This document shows positions 7,225 to 15,614 of a DNA stretch of 37,493 nt, piece by piece (position 1 is the stretch's first letter; each line of letters begins with the position of its first letter). The stretch spans positions 1-37,493 of IMG/VR virus record IMGVR_UViG_3300020057_000086; one strand, given 5' to 3'. Made by a program: the position numbers and the translations under genes. The notes under the pieces are model-generated. The model did not search any database, had not been told where the DNA came from, and saw only the letters and a list, made by a program, of their open reading frames with translations. This stretch comes from a virus.

Positions 7225-7241
7225 GTGCATAGCGTATGCAC
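7225..7241 (+). other. Perfect hairpin upstream of the small terminase gene
   Basis: GTGCATA-GCG-TATGCAC is a perfect 7-bp inverted repeat in the 125-bp gap before the small terminase gene, next to a purine-rich stretch (7200-7219). There is no T-run, so it is not an obvious terminator. A GGAGG at 7244-7248 precedes an 8-codon ORF (7254-7280), one of very few Shine-Dalgarno-like sites here. The position is one where terminase recognition sites often lie. Confidence 0.45.
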
Positions 7242-7307
7242 ATGGAGGCGAAATGAGGTACGATAACAAAGAAAGCTAAGAATCGTAAAGAGTTTATAAG
7301 AAATGCA

Positions 7308-7985
7308 ATGACAACACAAACTAACAAACATCTGCATAAGGGCGTAGTTCGTTTCGTAGAATACGAAGAGTTTATTTTATGGTACGCAACACCATTCAAA
7401 GTCAAAGAAAAAATGGGCTTGGAGACACAGAAGTCATTCGCAGAATTCTACAAGCTCAATCAACACACACTCTCAGTATGGAAAGAACGTCCGGAGTTTG
7501 AAGTAAGAGTGCGCCATTTTAGAAAAAAGTGGGCATTTGAAAAAACAATGGATGTAATACAGGGAATGTATCACTCAGCAGTCAAAGGGAATCCCCTGTC
7601 GCAGAAACTATGGATGCAGGTGTTTGAAGACTTCTCAGAAAAATCGGAAACGACAGAAATAAAAAAGGTCGAAGTCGGAGTAAACGATATTCGTTTTCTC
7701 ATCGACGCATTACCAGAGCCAATGAAAACAAAACACTATGATAACCTTAGAGAACTCCTCGACGATGCCAGCGCGATTCGAAACGCTAGACTCGTTGAAA
7801 GCAATCGTTGGGACGAGAGACCTACGGAAACAATACCTAACGAAACCGATCAAGATGCATATAGCATTTCCAGCGATGGAGCCAATGCAATGGCCGGACG
7901 TCATACGGAACGCGTATGCGAAAATTTGGAGTGGAGAGTATCCGAGAATAATAATCAAAGCACCGCGAGGAGGAGGGAAAAGTAA
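7308..7985 (+). CDS. terS: Putative terminase small subunit, 225 aa
   Basis: Located directly before the large terminase. Residues about 40-75 contain a helix-turn-helix-like segment (QKSFAEFYKLNQHTLSVWKERPEF) of the kind found in phBC6A51-type small terminases, which bind the packaging site and feed DNA to the large subunit. A second helical region follows. The last about 75 codons overlap the beginning of the large subunit in another frame. That tail is rich in Arg, Ser and Asn and may be poorly constrained. Confidence 0.65.
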   Translation: MTTQTNKHLHKGVVRFVEYEEFILWYATPFKVKEKMGLETQKSFAEFYKLNQHTLSVWKERPEFEVRVRHFRKKWAFEKTMDVIQGMYHSAVKGNPLSQKLWMQVFEDFSEKSETTEIKKVEVGVNDIRFLIDALPEPMKTKHYDNLRELLDDASAIRNARLVESNRWDERPTETIPNETDQDAYSISSDGANAMAGRHTERVCENLEWRVSENNNQSTARRREK

Positions 7986-9342
7986 ACTACTGGGAACGGT
8001 GGGCTTTGACCTGTGGTATTTAAAAAAATATAAAGTAGTAAACATGGCAGGTAGTGCGGTGCAGGCGACGATCGTGTACAACTATTTCAAAAGCTACTGC
8101 GACATAGACTCGTCAGTTATGTCAAGTGTAGCTGGAAAACTGAAAGCCATAGAAACTGCTGGAGTAGACGGTAACTATTTCTCCAGTGTAAACGCATCAA
8201 CCAAGCAAGTCCGTGGAAAGCACCCGGACGCTTTAATAAGCGACGAGACATGCGAGACCGCAGACGAACTCATACACGCAGCACTTCCGATGGTGGACTC
8301 AAGCCAACACCCTCTAGTAGTTATGGCGAGTACGTTCCATAAAATATACGGTATCTTTCAAGAAACGTGGGACAACGCAGACGAGCGAGGATACCTACGA
8401 CTACAGTGGGACATCTTTGACGTATGCAAACCATTCCCAAAAACATTCTGGGAGCAACCGGAGATTGCACGCATAAGTGGGATAGATAAACTCAAGAAGC
8501 ACGCCAAAGGACGCACCGGAGATACTCACGGATGGGTGCCGATTGAAAACGTGATACAAGCGTGGAAAGAAAAACCAACCGAGGACTGGTTTGAAGTGGA
8601 GTATCTCGGAAGTAGGCCGTCAGCAGCCGGGCTTGTGTTAAAACCTGAAGATATTGACAGGTCGCTATTTGATTCACAGATAGATAAAAGGTATAATTAT
8701 ATTAAGGGCGCAACAGACGTTCTCGGAATTGACTGGGGATTTTCTTCTATGACATCCGTTGTAGAATTAATGAAACACAAAGACGAGGTAATAGTTATGC
8801 TCGACAATAAAAACTTTCACCAAACACCCAGCGAAGAAATAATCAGGTACGTTGTGGAAAAAGTGAGAGCGCGAGGTATCCGTTTTATATACGCAGACAG
8901 TGCTGGAAAATTTGAAAACAACGCACTGCAAAACGCTCTCGCAAAAGAGAAGCTGGGATGCACCGTAGTAGAGGTAGTTTTTTCAAAAGAGAAAGAGGGA
9001 ATGTTAGGAAATTTTAGAGCTCACTTCGAACAGAGTAAAATAAAAATACCGCGCAAGGTTTGGAGAATAGACGAAGACGGAGCAGGCACGTGGGTAGAGA
9101 ATCTAGAATGTTACTGGCAGTATAAACGATATCGGTACCAAGATGGAACGGACAAACCAGTAAAGAAAGACGACCACATACCGGATGCTACAATGTGTGC
9201 CCTCCAACACTTCAAGCTCGGACAATTTGCAAGATCAATACCACAGCGAGAAACAACCATTGTGAAAAAACAAATCGACAAAGAAAAAGATAGAGGGATA
9301 ATAAAACCAATCACTGCGGGTCTCTTAAAAAAACAATTTTAG
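7738..9342 (+). CDS. terL: Terminase large subunit, 534 aa
   Basis: The packaging motor-nuclease. Walker A is APRGGGKS (75-82) and the Walker B-like acidic pair is in DALISDE (164-170), followed by the coupling motif VVMAST (194-199). The C-terminal RNase H-like nuclease has acidic residues D332 (GIDWGF), D387 (YADSAG) and D479/D483 (DDHIPDA). It cuts concatemeric DNA and pumps it through the portal. The start at 7738 overlaps the small subunit by 248 bases; ATG 7765 is an alternative that still overlaps by 221. The length is usual for the family. Confidence 0.92.
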   Translation: MITLENSSTMPARFETLDSLKAIVGTRDLRKQYLTKPIKMHIAFPAMEPMQWPDVIRNAYAKIWSGEYPRIIIKAPRGGGKSKLLGTVGFDLWYLKKYKVVNMAGSAVQATIVYNYFKSYCDIDSSVMSSVAGKLKAIETAGVDGNYFSSVNASTKQVRGKHPDALISDETCETADELIHAALPMVDSSQHPLVVMASTFHKIYGIFQETWDNADERGYLRLQWDIFDVCKPFPKTFWEQPEIARISGIDKLKKHAKGRTGDTHGWVPIENVIQAWKEKPTEDWFEVEYLGSRPSAAGLVLKPEDIDRSLFDSQIDKRYNYIKGATDVLGIDWGFSSMTSVVELMKHKDEVIVMLDNKNFHQTPSEEIIRYVVEKVRARGIRFIYADSAGKFENNALQNALAKEKLGCTVVEVVFSKEKEGMLGNFRAHFEQSKIKIPRKVWRIDEDGAGTWVENLECYWQYKRYRYQDGTDKPVKKDDHIPDATMCALQHFKLGQFARSIPQRETTIVKKQIDKEKDRGIIKPITAGLLKKQF

Positions 9343-9355
9343 AATAAAAATAAAC

Positions 9356-11779
9356 ATGGTAAAAATACTAGGCATCGAAATAGTAAGATCACAAAAAAAC
9401 AAGGAGGTCGTAACCGTGCCAAATAAAGACCTTCAAACAAAACCAAGCATACCACTAAAGCGAGCATACCCACGTGCAGAACTTGGAGACTCTGGAACAC
9501 GTGCGACAAAAGGAAACATCGCAGAGGAATACAACCCAAACCTTCAAGGAGTAGCGGCAATAAAAATATACGATGAGATGCGAAAGGGAGACGGAACAGT
9601 ACGTGCAGCAATGCTTGTCACTTCCCTACCGATCCGTAGAGCTAAATGGTTTGTAAACCCAGCAACGCAAGAAAAGCAGGATGTAGAGATTGCGGAATTT
9701 TTAGAACATGCACTCTTTGACTGGATAGATAACTCATGGGACGACATCGTCCGTGAGGCACTTCTCATGCTACCGTTTGGAGTTATGCTATTTGAAAAAG
9801 TGTACGGAGTAAAAGACCACGATGGAAAAACATACGTGACGCTACAAAAACTCGCACCAAGACTACCGAAATCAATTCAAGCATGGGAACTCAGTGACGG
9901 AACATTCGGAATCCAGCAAATCACGCAGACAGGTGGAATGGCAGAAATACCCGGAAGCAAACTCTTGATTTTTGTAAACGAAAAAGAGGGAGGCAACTGG
10001 TGGGGTACGTCAATGCTAAGAGCGGCATACAAGCACTGGTATCATAAAAACAATTTTTATAAAATAGACGCAGTCGCATTCGAACGTCAAGGACTCGGTG
10101 TGCCAATGATTAAAATGCCTATGGGCTACACAGAGACCGACGAGCAAAAGGCAATCACCGCAGCAAGTAATTTACGTGCAAACGAAAGTGGATATTTGAT
10201 ACTTCCTCCCGGATACGAGGCAGAGTTTATGAATATGGGAGCAGGGACAACACGTGACCCTGAGCGATCAATCAATCACCACAATAAAGAAATTTTACAA
10301 AGCGTGCTAGCGCAATTTTTAGAACTCGGACAAACACAGTCCGGAGGTGGAAGCCGTGCTTTGTCAGAAGATCAAACAGATCTTTTTTTGAAAGCGATGG
10401 AATCAATCGCAAACAGTATCGTAACTGTAATAAATAAAGATCTTATCCCGGAACTTGTTGACATGAACTTTGACAACATAGAAGTGTATCCAAAGCTAGA
10501 CTACTCCAGTATAAGCCGAGTAGACATAACTGCCCTTGGAAACGCATTCAGTCAACTTGTAACAGCAAAAGGAATAACTCCGACAATGAAAGACGAGATA
10601 TACCTGCGTGCGTTGCTTGGACTGCCGGACGTTACTGAAGAAGAAATCGATACAGAACTAGACCACATAGACATAGACGATCCTATAGGGGCCAATGCAG
10701 AAAAAAAAGACGGAACACTTGAAAAGAAAGTAGAAGACGGTAAAGAAGAAGATCCAAGCAAAGAAGAAAAGAAAGTAGTGGATGATGCCGTAGACGAGAA
10801 AGGAAATAAAAAAAAAATTGAAGCGCATGATTACGTAAAACAGGAGCGTAAATTTGACGATGGGAAAGGATTTATAAGCTGGAGAAAACTCACATTCACT
10901 GAAGAAAAAGTATCATTCAAAAACATTGAAGACAAAATGAATGCGTTGCAGGAAAAATTCGAAAAAGAAGCAACTGAATTATTGAATACCGCTAAGGATG
11001 CATTCGTAGCCAAACTACAGAAAGCACTTGAAGACGACGACAAGAAAGCTGTGGTAGCTTTAGAAATTAAATTTGTATCCGAATACAAAAAACTTTTAAA
11101 AGATTTCATGAAGCAGGCATACGAATACGGAAAGAGCAACGCATCCACAGAGATGGAAGTAGGCACTCCACCAAACAGCGCCGACACATTGGCGAGCATA
11201 GACCTCCTAGCAGATGCAATAGCATGGAGGGCAGCAGTCGAGCTAGAGAGCAAGGCGAAGATAAGCGCAGTAAATGGACTCAAAAAACTATCAGCAAAAC
11301 CGAAGACTGAAAAATACACCAGCTTGATTCAGGTGATAGGGGCCATAGACATCCTGTTAGAGAATGCCGTAGGGAAAGCCGTAGGTGCAGCCACTGGGCT
11401 GATAATAAACCAAGCTATCAACATGGGACGCAAAGACGTCTTTGACCGTAACGAAAGTAAAATCTATGCACTCCAGCGAAGCGAGATCCTAGACTCAGAC
11501 ACGTGCGATTTCTGCCTATCAATGGACGGACGCATCGTAGACCTAAAAGACAGCTGGGCAAGTGAGGATAGCTTCCATAGCAACTGCCGTGGCATATGGG
11601 TAGAGATACTACAGGAGGAGCCGGATAAACCGGACATAGATGGAGTACCGGACAACGTGAGCGATTACTACGGAGGAGAGCCGAACGCACTAATACAACC
11701 ACCGAAGCCGATCGTACGAACAGACTCACCGGCAAGCGACGAAGTCGAGCGACGTAAAGAGGAGAAGAAAAAGAGATAG
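9356..11779 (+). CDS. Portal protein (DUF935, Mu gp29-like) fused to a MuF head-morphogenesis domain, 807 aa
   Basis: Residues about 1-440 resemble the DUF935 portal family: a VRAAMLVTSLPIRRAKW-like helix, AFERQGLGVP, and SRALSEDQTDLF in the stem/crown region. An acidic-basic linker follows (about 445-500). The C-terminus carries a MuF/SPP1-gp7-type domain with C717-x2-C720 (CDFCLSMDGR) and H741-x-C743 (FHSNCRG). In Mu these are two separate proteins. The portal is the dodecameric DNA gate, and MuF proteins are minor head components ejected or used in assembly. A short Lys/Glu/Arg tail ends the protein. Confidence 0.88.
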   Translation: MVKILGIEIVRSQKNKEVVTVPNKDLQTKPSIPLKRAYPRAELGDSGTRATKGNIAEEYNPNLQGVAAIKIYDEMRKGDGTVRAAMLVTSLPIRRAKWFVNPATQEKQDVEIAEFLEHALFDWIDNSWDDIVREALLMLPFGVMLFEKVYGVKDHDGKTYVTLQKLAPRLPKSIQAWELSDGTFGIQQITQTGGMAEIPGSKLLIFVNEKEGGNWWGTSMLRAAYKHWYHKNNFYKIDAVAFERQGLGVPMIKMPMGYTETDEQKAITAASNLRANESGYLILPPGYEAEFMNMGAGTTRDPERSINHHNKEILQSVLAQFLELGQTQSGGGSRALSEDQTDLFLKAMESIANSIVTVINKDLIPELVDMNFDNIEVYPKLDYSSISRVDITALGNAFSQLVTAKGITPTMKDEIYLRALLGLPDVTEEEIDTELDHIDIDDPIGANAEKKDGTLEKKVEDGKEEDPSKEEKKVVDDAVDEKGNKKKIEAHDYVKQERKFDDGKGFISWRKLTFTEEKVSFKNIEDKMNALQEKFEKEATELLNTAKDAFVAKLQKALEDDDKKAVVALEIKFVSEYKKLLKDFMKQAYEYGKSNASTEMEVGTPPNSADTLASIDLLADAIAWRAAVELESKAKISAVNGLKKLSAKPKTEKYTSLIQVIGAIDILLENAVGKAVGAATGLIINQAINMGRKDVFDRNESKIYALQRSEILDSDTCDFCLSMDGRIVDLKDSWASEDSFHSNCRGIWVEILQEEPDKPDIDGVPDNVSDYYGGEPNALIQPPKPIVRTDSPASDEVERRKEEKKKR

Positions 11780-11782
11780 TGG

Positions 11783-11843
11783 TTATACACACCCCTGACT
11801 TGTTAACAGAATAGTAAATGTTGTGTTATAATTAAAGTATACT
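11783..11843 (+). promoter_or_regulatory. DnaA-box-like site and promoter before the protease/scaffold/capsid genes
   Basis: TTATACACA (11783-11791) is a perfect match to the DnaA-box consensus. A possible promoter follows: -35 TTAACA (11803-11808), 18-bp spacer, -10 TATAAT (11827-11832). A second -10-like TATACT (11838-11843) lies 5 bases before the ATG at 11849 and could give a leaderless transcript. The segment is the only sizeable gap in the head operon. Confidence 0.6.
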
Positions 11844-11848
11844 AAGCG

Positions 11849-13096
11849 ATGAATAAAAAAACATTTAAACAATCAAAAACAAATGATAAGTTCCGTGGAG
11901 TATTTCCTTTTGAATTTGACGATAAGGGTGACGACTCACCGGCAATCCCGGAGAAGATTCACCTTGTACCAATCGGACAGTGGGAGCATGACCTTTACGG
12001 CCCGATAATTATAAACAACGCAGACATTAGAGAATTTATACAAAACTTTAATGCAGGTGTACGCAAGGGAGTATTCATAACGGCAGGGCATGAGGGGTTT
12101 GAAGAACTCCCAGCAGTCGGATGGATCAAAGAGGTCGAGTCCCGCGATAACGGACTATGGGGAGAAGTAGAATGGAACAATCGAGGATTGACATCACTAC
12201 AAGAGAAAGAGTTTAAGTTTTTCTCACCAGAAATGTGTCGTGACTACGAGGATCCGGAAAGCCATGAGTATTATAGAAACGTGTTGACAGGAGGAGCGCT
12301 CACGAAGTCACCGTACTTCAAAGAGTTACAAGCAATAGTGTTCTCGGATAAAAACATTAAAAGTAATTTAAATAAAAAAGAAACCATGACAAAAACATTA
12401 GAAGAAGTACTGGCATTAGAAGTAGACGTATTGACCGACGAAGACAAGGCGGTCTTGGAAGAAAACAAGGCGACGCTCACTGACGAGCAACGCACAAAGT
12501 TCGGCATCACTGTCGAAGCACCAGCAGAAACTGAAAAAGAAAAAACTGCACGTGAAGTGAAAGAAAAAGAAGACGCTAACGTAGTAGCTGGATTAAACGC
12601 AGACGGATCAGCGAAGTCCACAGAAACACAAGAACACTCAGAAAAGAAAATGGTGACAATCAACGCTAGCGAACTAGCAATCCTACGTGCGAAAGCAGAC
12701 GAGGGAGCGCAGGCATTCGCAGAGCTTGAAAGGAAAAACGTGGACGGCATCACTGCTAATCTCGTATTTAGTGAAAGCAATAAAGCTGGTAAGTTTCTAC
12801 CAAAGAGCAAGGACAACCTCCGTGCCTTTATTGAGAAATTGAGTAAGGAGCAAAGAACTTCTTTCTCAGCGATTACCAGTCAATTGCCGTCGCTTGTAGC
12901 ATTTAAAGAGGTGGGAGTAAGTCACACCGCAACTGAGGGAACTGCTCAAGCTGAAGTCGAAGCAAAGATCGCAGCGAAAATCACTGCTAACCCTAAAATG
13001 AGATACTCAGAAGCTCTGAAAGAAGTCATGAGTGAAAACCAAGGGCTAGAACAGAGATACGATGAGGAGCTTCCAACAGTAAAAGGTAAGAATTAA
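11849..13096 (+). CDS. Mu gpI-like head maturation protease with scaffold C-terminus, 415 aa
   Basis: Residues about 30-175 resemble the Mu-like prophage I protease (IHLVPIGQWEHDLYGPI, VFITAGHEG, ELPAVGWIKEVE, FFSPEM), which cleaves scaffold and shell proteins during head maturation. The second half (about 180-415) is acidic, Lys/Glu/Ala-rich and helical, as expected for a scaffold. An in-frame ATG at 12386 probably starts the scaffold alone. The gene lies between its own promoter and the decoration/capsid genes, as in Mu-like head operons. Confidence 0.85.
   Translation: MNKKTFKQSKTNDKFRGVFPFEFDDKGDDSPAIPEKIHLVPIGQWEHDLYGPIIINNADIREFIQNFNAGVRKGVFITAGHEGFEELPAVGWIKEVESRDNGLWGEVEWNNRGLTSLQEKEFKFFSPEMCRDYEDPESHEYYRNVLTGGALTKSPYFKELQAIVFSDKNIKSNLNKKETMTKTLEEVLALEVDVLTDEDKAVLEENKATLTDEQRTKFGITVEAPAETEKEKTAREVKEKEDANVVAGLNADGSAKSTETQEHSEKKMVTINASELAILRAKADEGAQAFAELERKNVDGITANLVFSESNKAGKFLPKSKDNLRAFIEKLSKEQRTSFSAITSQLPSLVAFKEVGVSHTATEGTAQAEVEAKIAAKITANPKMRYSEALKEVMSENQGLEQRYDEELPTVKGKN
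12386..13096 (+). CDS. Nested scaffold protein from an internal start, 236 aa
   Basis: ATG 12386 (Met180 of the protease gene) is preceded by an A-rich leader, AATAAAAAAGAAACC, almost the same as the one before the decoration gene (13134). Use of this start would give a free scaffold lacking the protease domain, the arrangement known for Mu I/Z and lambda C/Nu3. The helical, charged content supports a scaffold. Expression is inferred. Confidence 0.6.
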   Translation: MTKTLEEVLALEVDVLTDEDKAVLEENKATLTDEQRTKFGITVEAPAETEKEKTAREVKEKEDANVVAGLNADGSAKSTETQEHSEKKMVTINASELAILRAKADEGAQAFAELERKNVDGITANLVFSESNKAGKFLPKSKDNLRAFIEKLSKEQRTSFSAITSQLPSLVAFKEVGVSHTATEGTAQAEVEAKIAAKITANPKMRYSEALKEVMSENQGLEQRYDEELPTVKGKN

Positions 13097-13133
13097 TAAC
13101 TTATAATTATAAAAATAACCTAAAAGAAAAACC

Positions 13134-13517
13134 ATGACTAAATTTGTAAAAGATTTTGAATTCACTTTACCATGTGGTGCGACGTCCCTAGCGACAAAAC
13201 AATACTTCATAGTAAAGCAACACACAGACGGCACAGTGATTCTCGCCGCCGCCGCAACTGATAAAATTATTGGAGTTGTTAGGAATAAACCAGCAGTAGG
13301 ACAGGGAGCGCTCGTGCAATTCCTTGGTACAGCGAAAGTAATCGCAGGTGGAGCTGTCTCCGTTGGAGCATGGGTGACATCAGACGGTTCGGGTAAGGCA
13401 GTCGCAACAACGACCAATAGGGACGTTGTGATTGGAAAGTACATCGGTACAGCATCAGCAGCGAGTGGAGACATTATAGAAGTCCAGCTCGGAATCTTTA
13501 CATTGTCAGTCGCTTAG
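13134..13517 (+). CDS. Head decoration protein (DUF2190-like), 127 aa
   Basis: The protein is beta-rich and Ala/Gly/Val-rich, with motifs typical of the DUF2190 capsid-cement family: IVKQHTDGTVILA, IIGVVRNKPAVGQGALVQFLGTAKVIAGGAVSVGAWV, and a closing IIEVQLG. Such proteins stabilise the shell after expansion. It lies directly upstream of the major capsid gene, the usual place. No Shine-Dalgarno; the leader is A-rich. Confidence 0.75.
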   Translation: MTKFVKDFEFTLPCGATSLATKQYFIVKQHTDGTVILAAAATDKIIGVVRNKPAVGQGALVQFLGTAKVIAGGAVSVGAWVTSDGSGKAVATTTNRDVVIGKYIGTASAASGDIIEVQLGIFTLSVA

Positions 13518-13561
13518 TCCCAGTCGAACTATTAAAATAATTAACCTAAAAATAAAAAATC

Positions 13562-14482
13562 ATGTTAGTACAACAAGACGTAGTTATAGACCCAGCTCTT
13601 TCGAACGTATCAGTTAAATACACCAACGGTGCGTTCATTGCAGACTCAGTGTTCCCAGTAGTAAAAGTAAGTAAGCAAACCGGCAAGTATTACATTTATG
13701 ATAAGAGTAATCTTAAAATAGATGCGAGCTTGCGTGCAGCCGGCTCTCCGTCAAACGAAGTGGACTTCGGGCTTTCAACTGCTAGTTTCATAACAGACGA
13801 CCACGCACTCAAGGGCTTCGTTGCAGACGAAATTCAAGACCAAGCAGAGGCGTCTCTTAATCCAATAGTAGACGAAACAGAAATGCTAACCGAAAAGCTT
13901 CAGCTTGACCGTGAGCAAAACCTTGCAACGATCCTAACCGACACAGGGCTAGTAACACAGAACACAACCCTATCCGGAACATCACAATGGAGTGACTACA
14001 ATAACTCCGATCCAATTGGGGACATCCGAAAAGCACGCTCAGACATTCAGTCAGCAACATTTAATAAGCCAAACACATTAATACTCGGACAGCAAGTATT
14101 TGACGTGCTCGTAGACCATCCGGATATTATCGACCGCGTGAAGTACTCAGCACTCGGAGTGATAACAGCAGACCTTTTGGCCCGTGTATTCCAGCTTGAA
14201 AAAGTACTTATCGGAGAGGCAGGAAAGAACACTGCTGTTGACGGTCAGACAGACAGCTTGTCATACGTATGGGGTAAACACGCAGTCATAGCTTACGTAG
14301 CTCCAAAGATGGGTATCAAAACTCTTACCGCAGGACTTACATTCGTATACGGAACTCGAACAGTAAAACGTTGGAGAGACGAAGACCGAGAGGGTACATA
14401 CGTGCGCGTAGGTGGAGACAACTACATTCAGAAAATTGTAGCAGTAGGTGCTCTGTACCTTGTCAAAAACGCAGTAGCTTAA
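13562..14482 (+). CDS. Major capsid protein, 306 aa
   Basis: The length, position after protease/scaffold and decoration genes, and sequence features (ADSVFPVVKVSKQTGKYYIYDK, RKARSDIQSATFNKPNTLILGQQVFDVLVDHPDIIDRVKY, then a C-terminal TFVYGTRTVKRWRDEDREGTYVRVGG) fit a HK97-fold major capsid protein of the short type without a large N-terminal delta domain, the scaffold being encoded separately upstream. A structured element follows the stop. Confidence 0.85.
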   Translation: MLVQQDVVIDPALSNVSVKYTNGAFIADSVFPVVKVSKQTGKYYIYDKSNLKIDASLRAAGSPSNEVDFGLSTASFITDDHALKGFVADEIQDQAEASLNPIVDETEMLTEKLQLDREQNLATILTDTGLVTQNTTLSGTSQWSDYNNSDPIGDIRKARSDIQSATFNKPNTLILGQQVFDVLVDHPDIIDRVKYSALGVITADLLARVFQLEKVLIGEAGKNTAVDGQTDSLSYVWGKHAVIAYVAPKMGIKTLTAGLTFVYGTRTVKRWRDEDREGTYVRVGGDNYIQKIVAVGALYLVKNAVA

Positions 14483-14495
14483 TAAAATAATAACA

Positions 14496-14542
14496 TCGCT
14501 CGCAGAAATGCAGGACGGAACTCAAAGCTCCGCCCATAGCGA
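14496..14542 (+). other. Branched hairpin element after the capsid gene
   Basis: TCGCT (14496-14500) pairs with AGCGA (14538-14542). Inside are two hairpins: GCA-GAAA-TGC (14502-14511, GNRA-type loop) and GG-CGGA / TCCG-CC (14513-14534) with one bulged A. There is no T-run, so it looks more like an mRNA-stabilising or processing element after a highly expressed gene than a terminator. Confidence 0.5.
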
Positions 14543-14554
14543 ATAATAAAAATC

Positions 14555-15085
14555 ATGACAATTCAACGATCAAACCAAGCACAACTAGCACCTCAATACC
14601 GAGTAAAGAGAGGAGGCGTCACATTTGCAAGTGGAAACTCTGTAAGGTATCTGGCGCAGGCACTCTTTGATCCATCAGCAGACTCTACAAAGAGACCAAC
14701 AGCGACATATGGATTGGGGGTGTATTTGCCAGTAGGAGCAATTATAACCAACTCATGGTGGGATGTTATAACTACATTCACAACCGCAGGTGCAGATGCA
14801 GGTACAATCGCAATTCAAGCACAGGCGGCCAATGACATCGTATCAGCAATCGCAGTATCCGCAGCAGGAGACGTATGGGACGCAGGTATCCGCGGAGGTC
14901 TGCACGGAAGCTCTGCAATGGCAACTGTAGCAGGAGACACGACAGTCCTAGATGCAGCGCGAAAGGCATTGTCATACTTGAAACTAACAGCAGAAAGAGA
15001 AATCTCAGTAGTAGTAGGGGGTCAAGCATTGACTGCCGGGAAAATGATAGTATTCGTCGAATACGTAATCAGCTCCACAGCTTAA
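14555..15085 (+). CDS. Virion structural protein, 176 aa
   Basis: Follows the capsid gene after a branched hairpin. The protein is Ala/Thr/Val-rich and mostly beta by eye (YGLGVYLPVGAIITNSWWDVITTFTTA; ISVVVGGQALTAGKMIVFVEYVI). This type of sequence is common in head decoration and minor head proteins. I cannot assign a precise family. Confidence 0.55.
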   Translation: MTIQRSNQAQLAPQYRVKRGGVTFASGNSVRYLAQALFDPSADSTKRPTATYGLGVYLPVGAIITNSWWDVITTFTTAGADAGTIAIQAQAANDIVSAIAVSAAGDVWDAGIRGGLHGSSAMATVAGDTTVLDAARKALSYLKLTAEREISVVVGGQALTAGKMIVFVEYVISSTA

Positions 15086-15110
15086 TAACAATTAATTCAA
15101 AATAAAAACA

Positions 15111-15602
15111 ATGACAACATTCTTTCTAGTAAAATCAAACATAAAGCACAATGGAATCGTCTACCAAAAGGACACAATCATAGAGGGGGTAGAATTTGAA
15201 TTCGGATCTCTAGTCACTGACGGATTACTCCGAGTGATACCGGCGGTAGACTCACTAGCAAAAGCCCAAGAAGTAATTGCTGACGAGAAAGAAATCGTAG
15301 GCGATGAGCCAGCAGAGAAAGAGCCGGAGAACACGTGGGGGCCAAAGAAAGACGAAGACGCTGTTGCGGAAGATGGAGACGGCCTTAATACACTAAATAA
15401 AAAGGAATTGCTGAATATCGCAAAGAAAGAAAAAGTGGAGGAGGTAAAGGAGACCACCAATAAAGTAGACATCATAAAAGCGATCAGAGCAAAGCGTCTA
15501 GCTGACGCAGAGCCAGTAGAAAATAACACAGACGCACCTGTCGACGCGCCTGAAGACAGTAAACTAAAAAAGGAAAGTACCGGAGACGGAGCTGACCTTT
15601 AA
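15111..15602 (+). CDS. HeH/SAP-like helix-extension-helix protein, 163 aa
   Basis: The N-terminus (about 1-55) is beta-rich with VYQKDTIIEGVEFEFGSLVTDGLLR, recalling small phage head-tail proteins. After an acidic linker, residues about 92-128 (LNTLNKKELLNIAKKEKV ... NKVDIIKAIRAKR) form a helix-extension-helix/SAP-like motif that usually binds nucleic acid or a protein partner; the C-terminus is acidic and disordered. The place between structural genes suggests a virion or assembly role. Confidence 0.6.
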   Translation: MTTFFLVKSNIKHNGIVYQKDTIIEGVEFEFGSLVTDGLLRVIPAVDSLAKAQEVIADEKEIVGDEPAEKEPENTWGPKKDEDAVAEDGDGLNTLNKKELLNIAKKEKVEEVKETTNKVDIIKAIRAKRLADAEPVENNTDAPVDAPEDSKLKKESTGDGADL

Positions 15603-15614
15603 ACATAAACCACA

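Noticed and set aside
7215-7260. Possible tRNA (a GGTTCAAG sequence next to a hairpin)
   Set aside because: No acceptor stem, D arm or anticodon arm can be formed around it.
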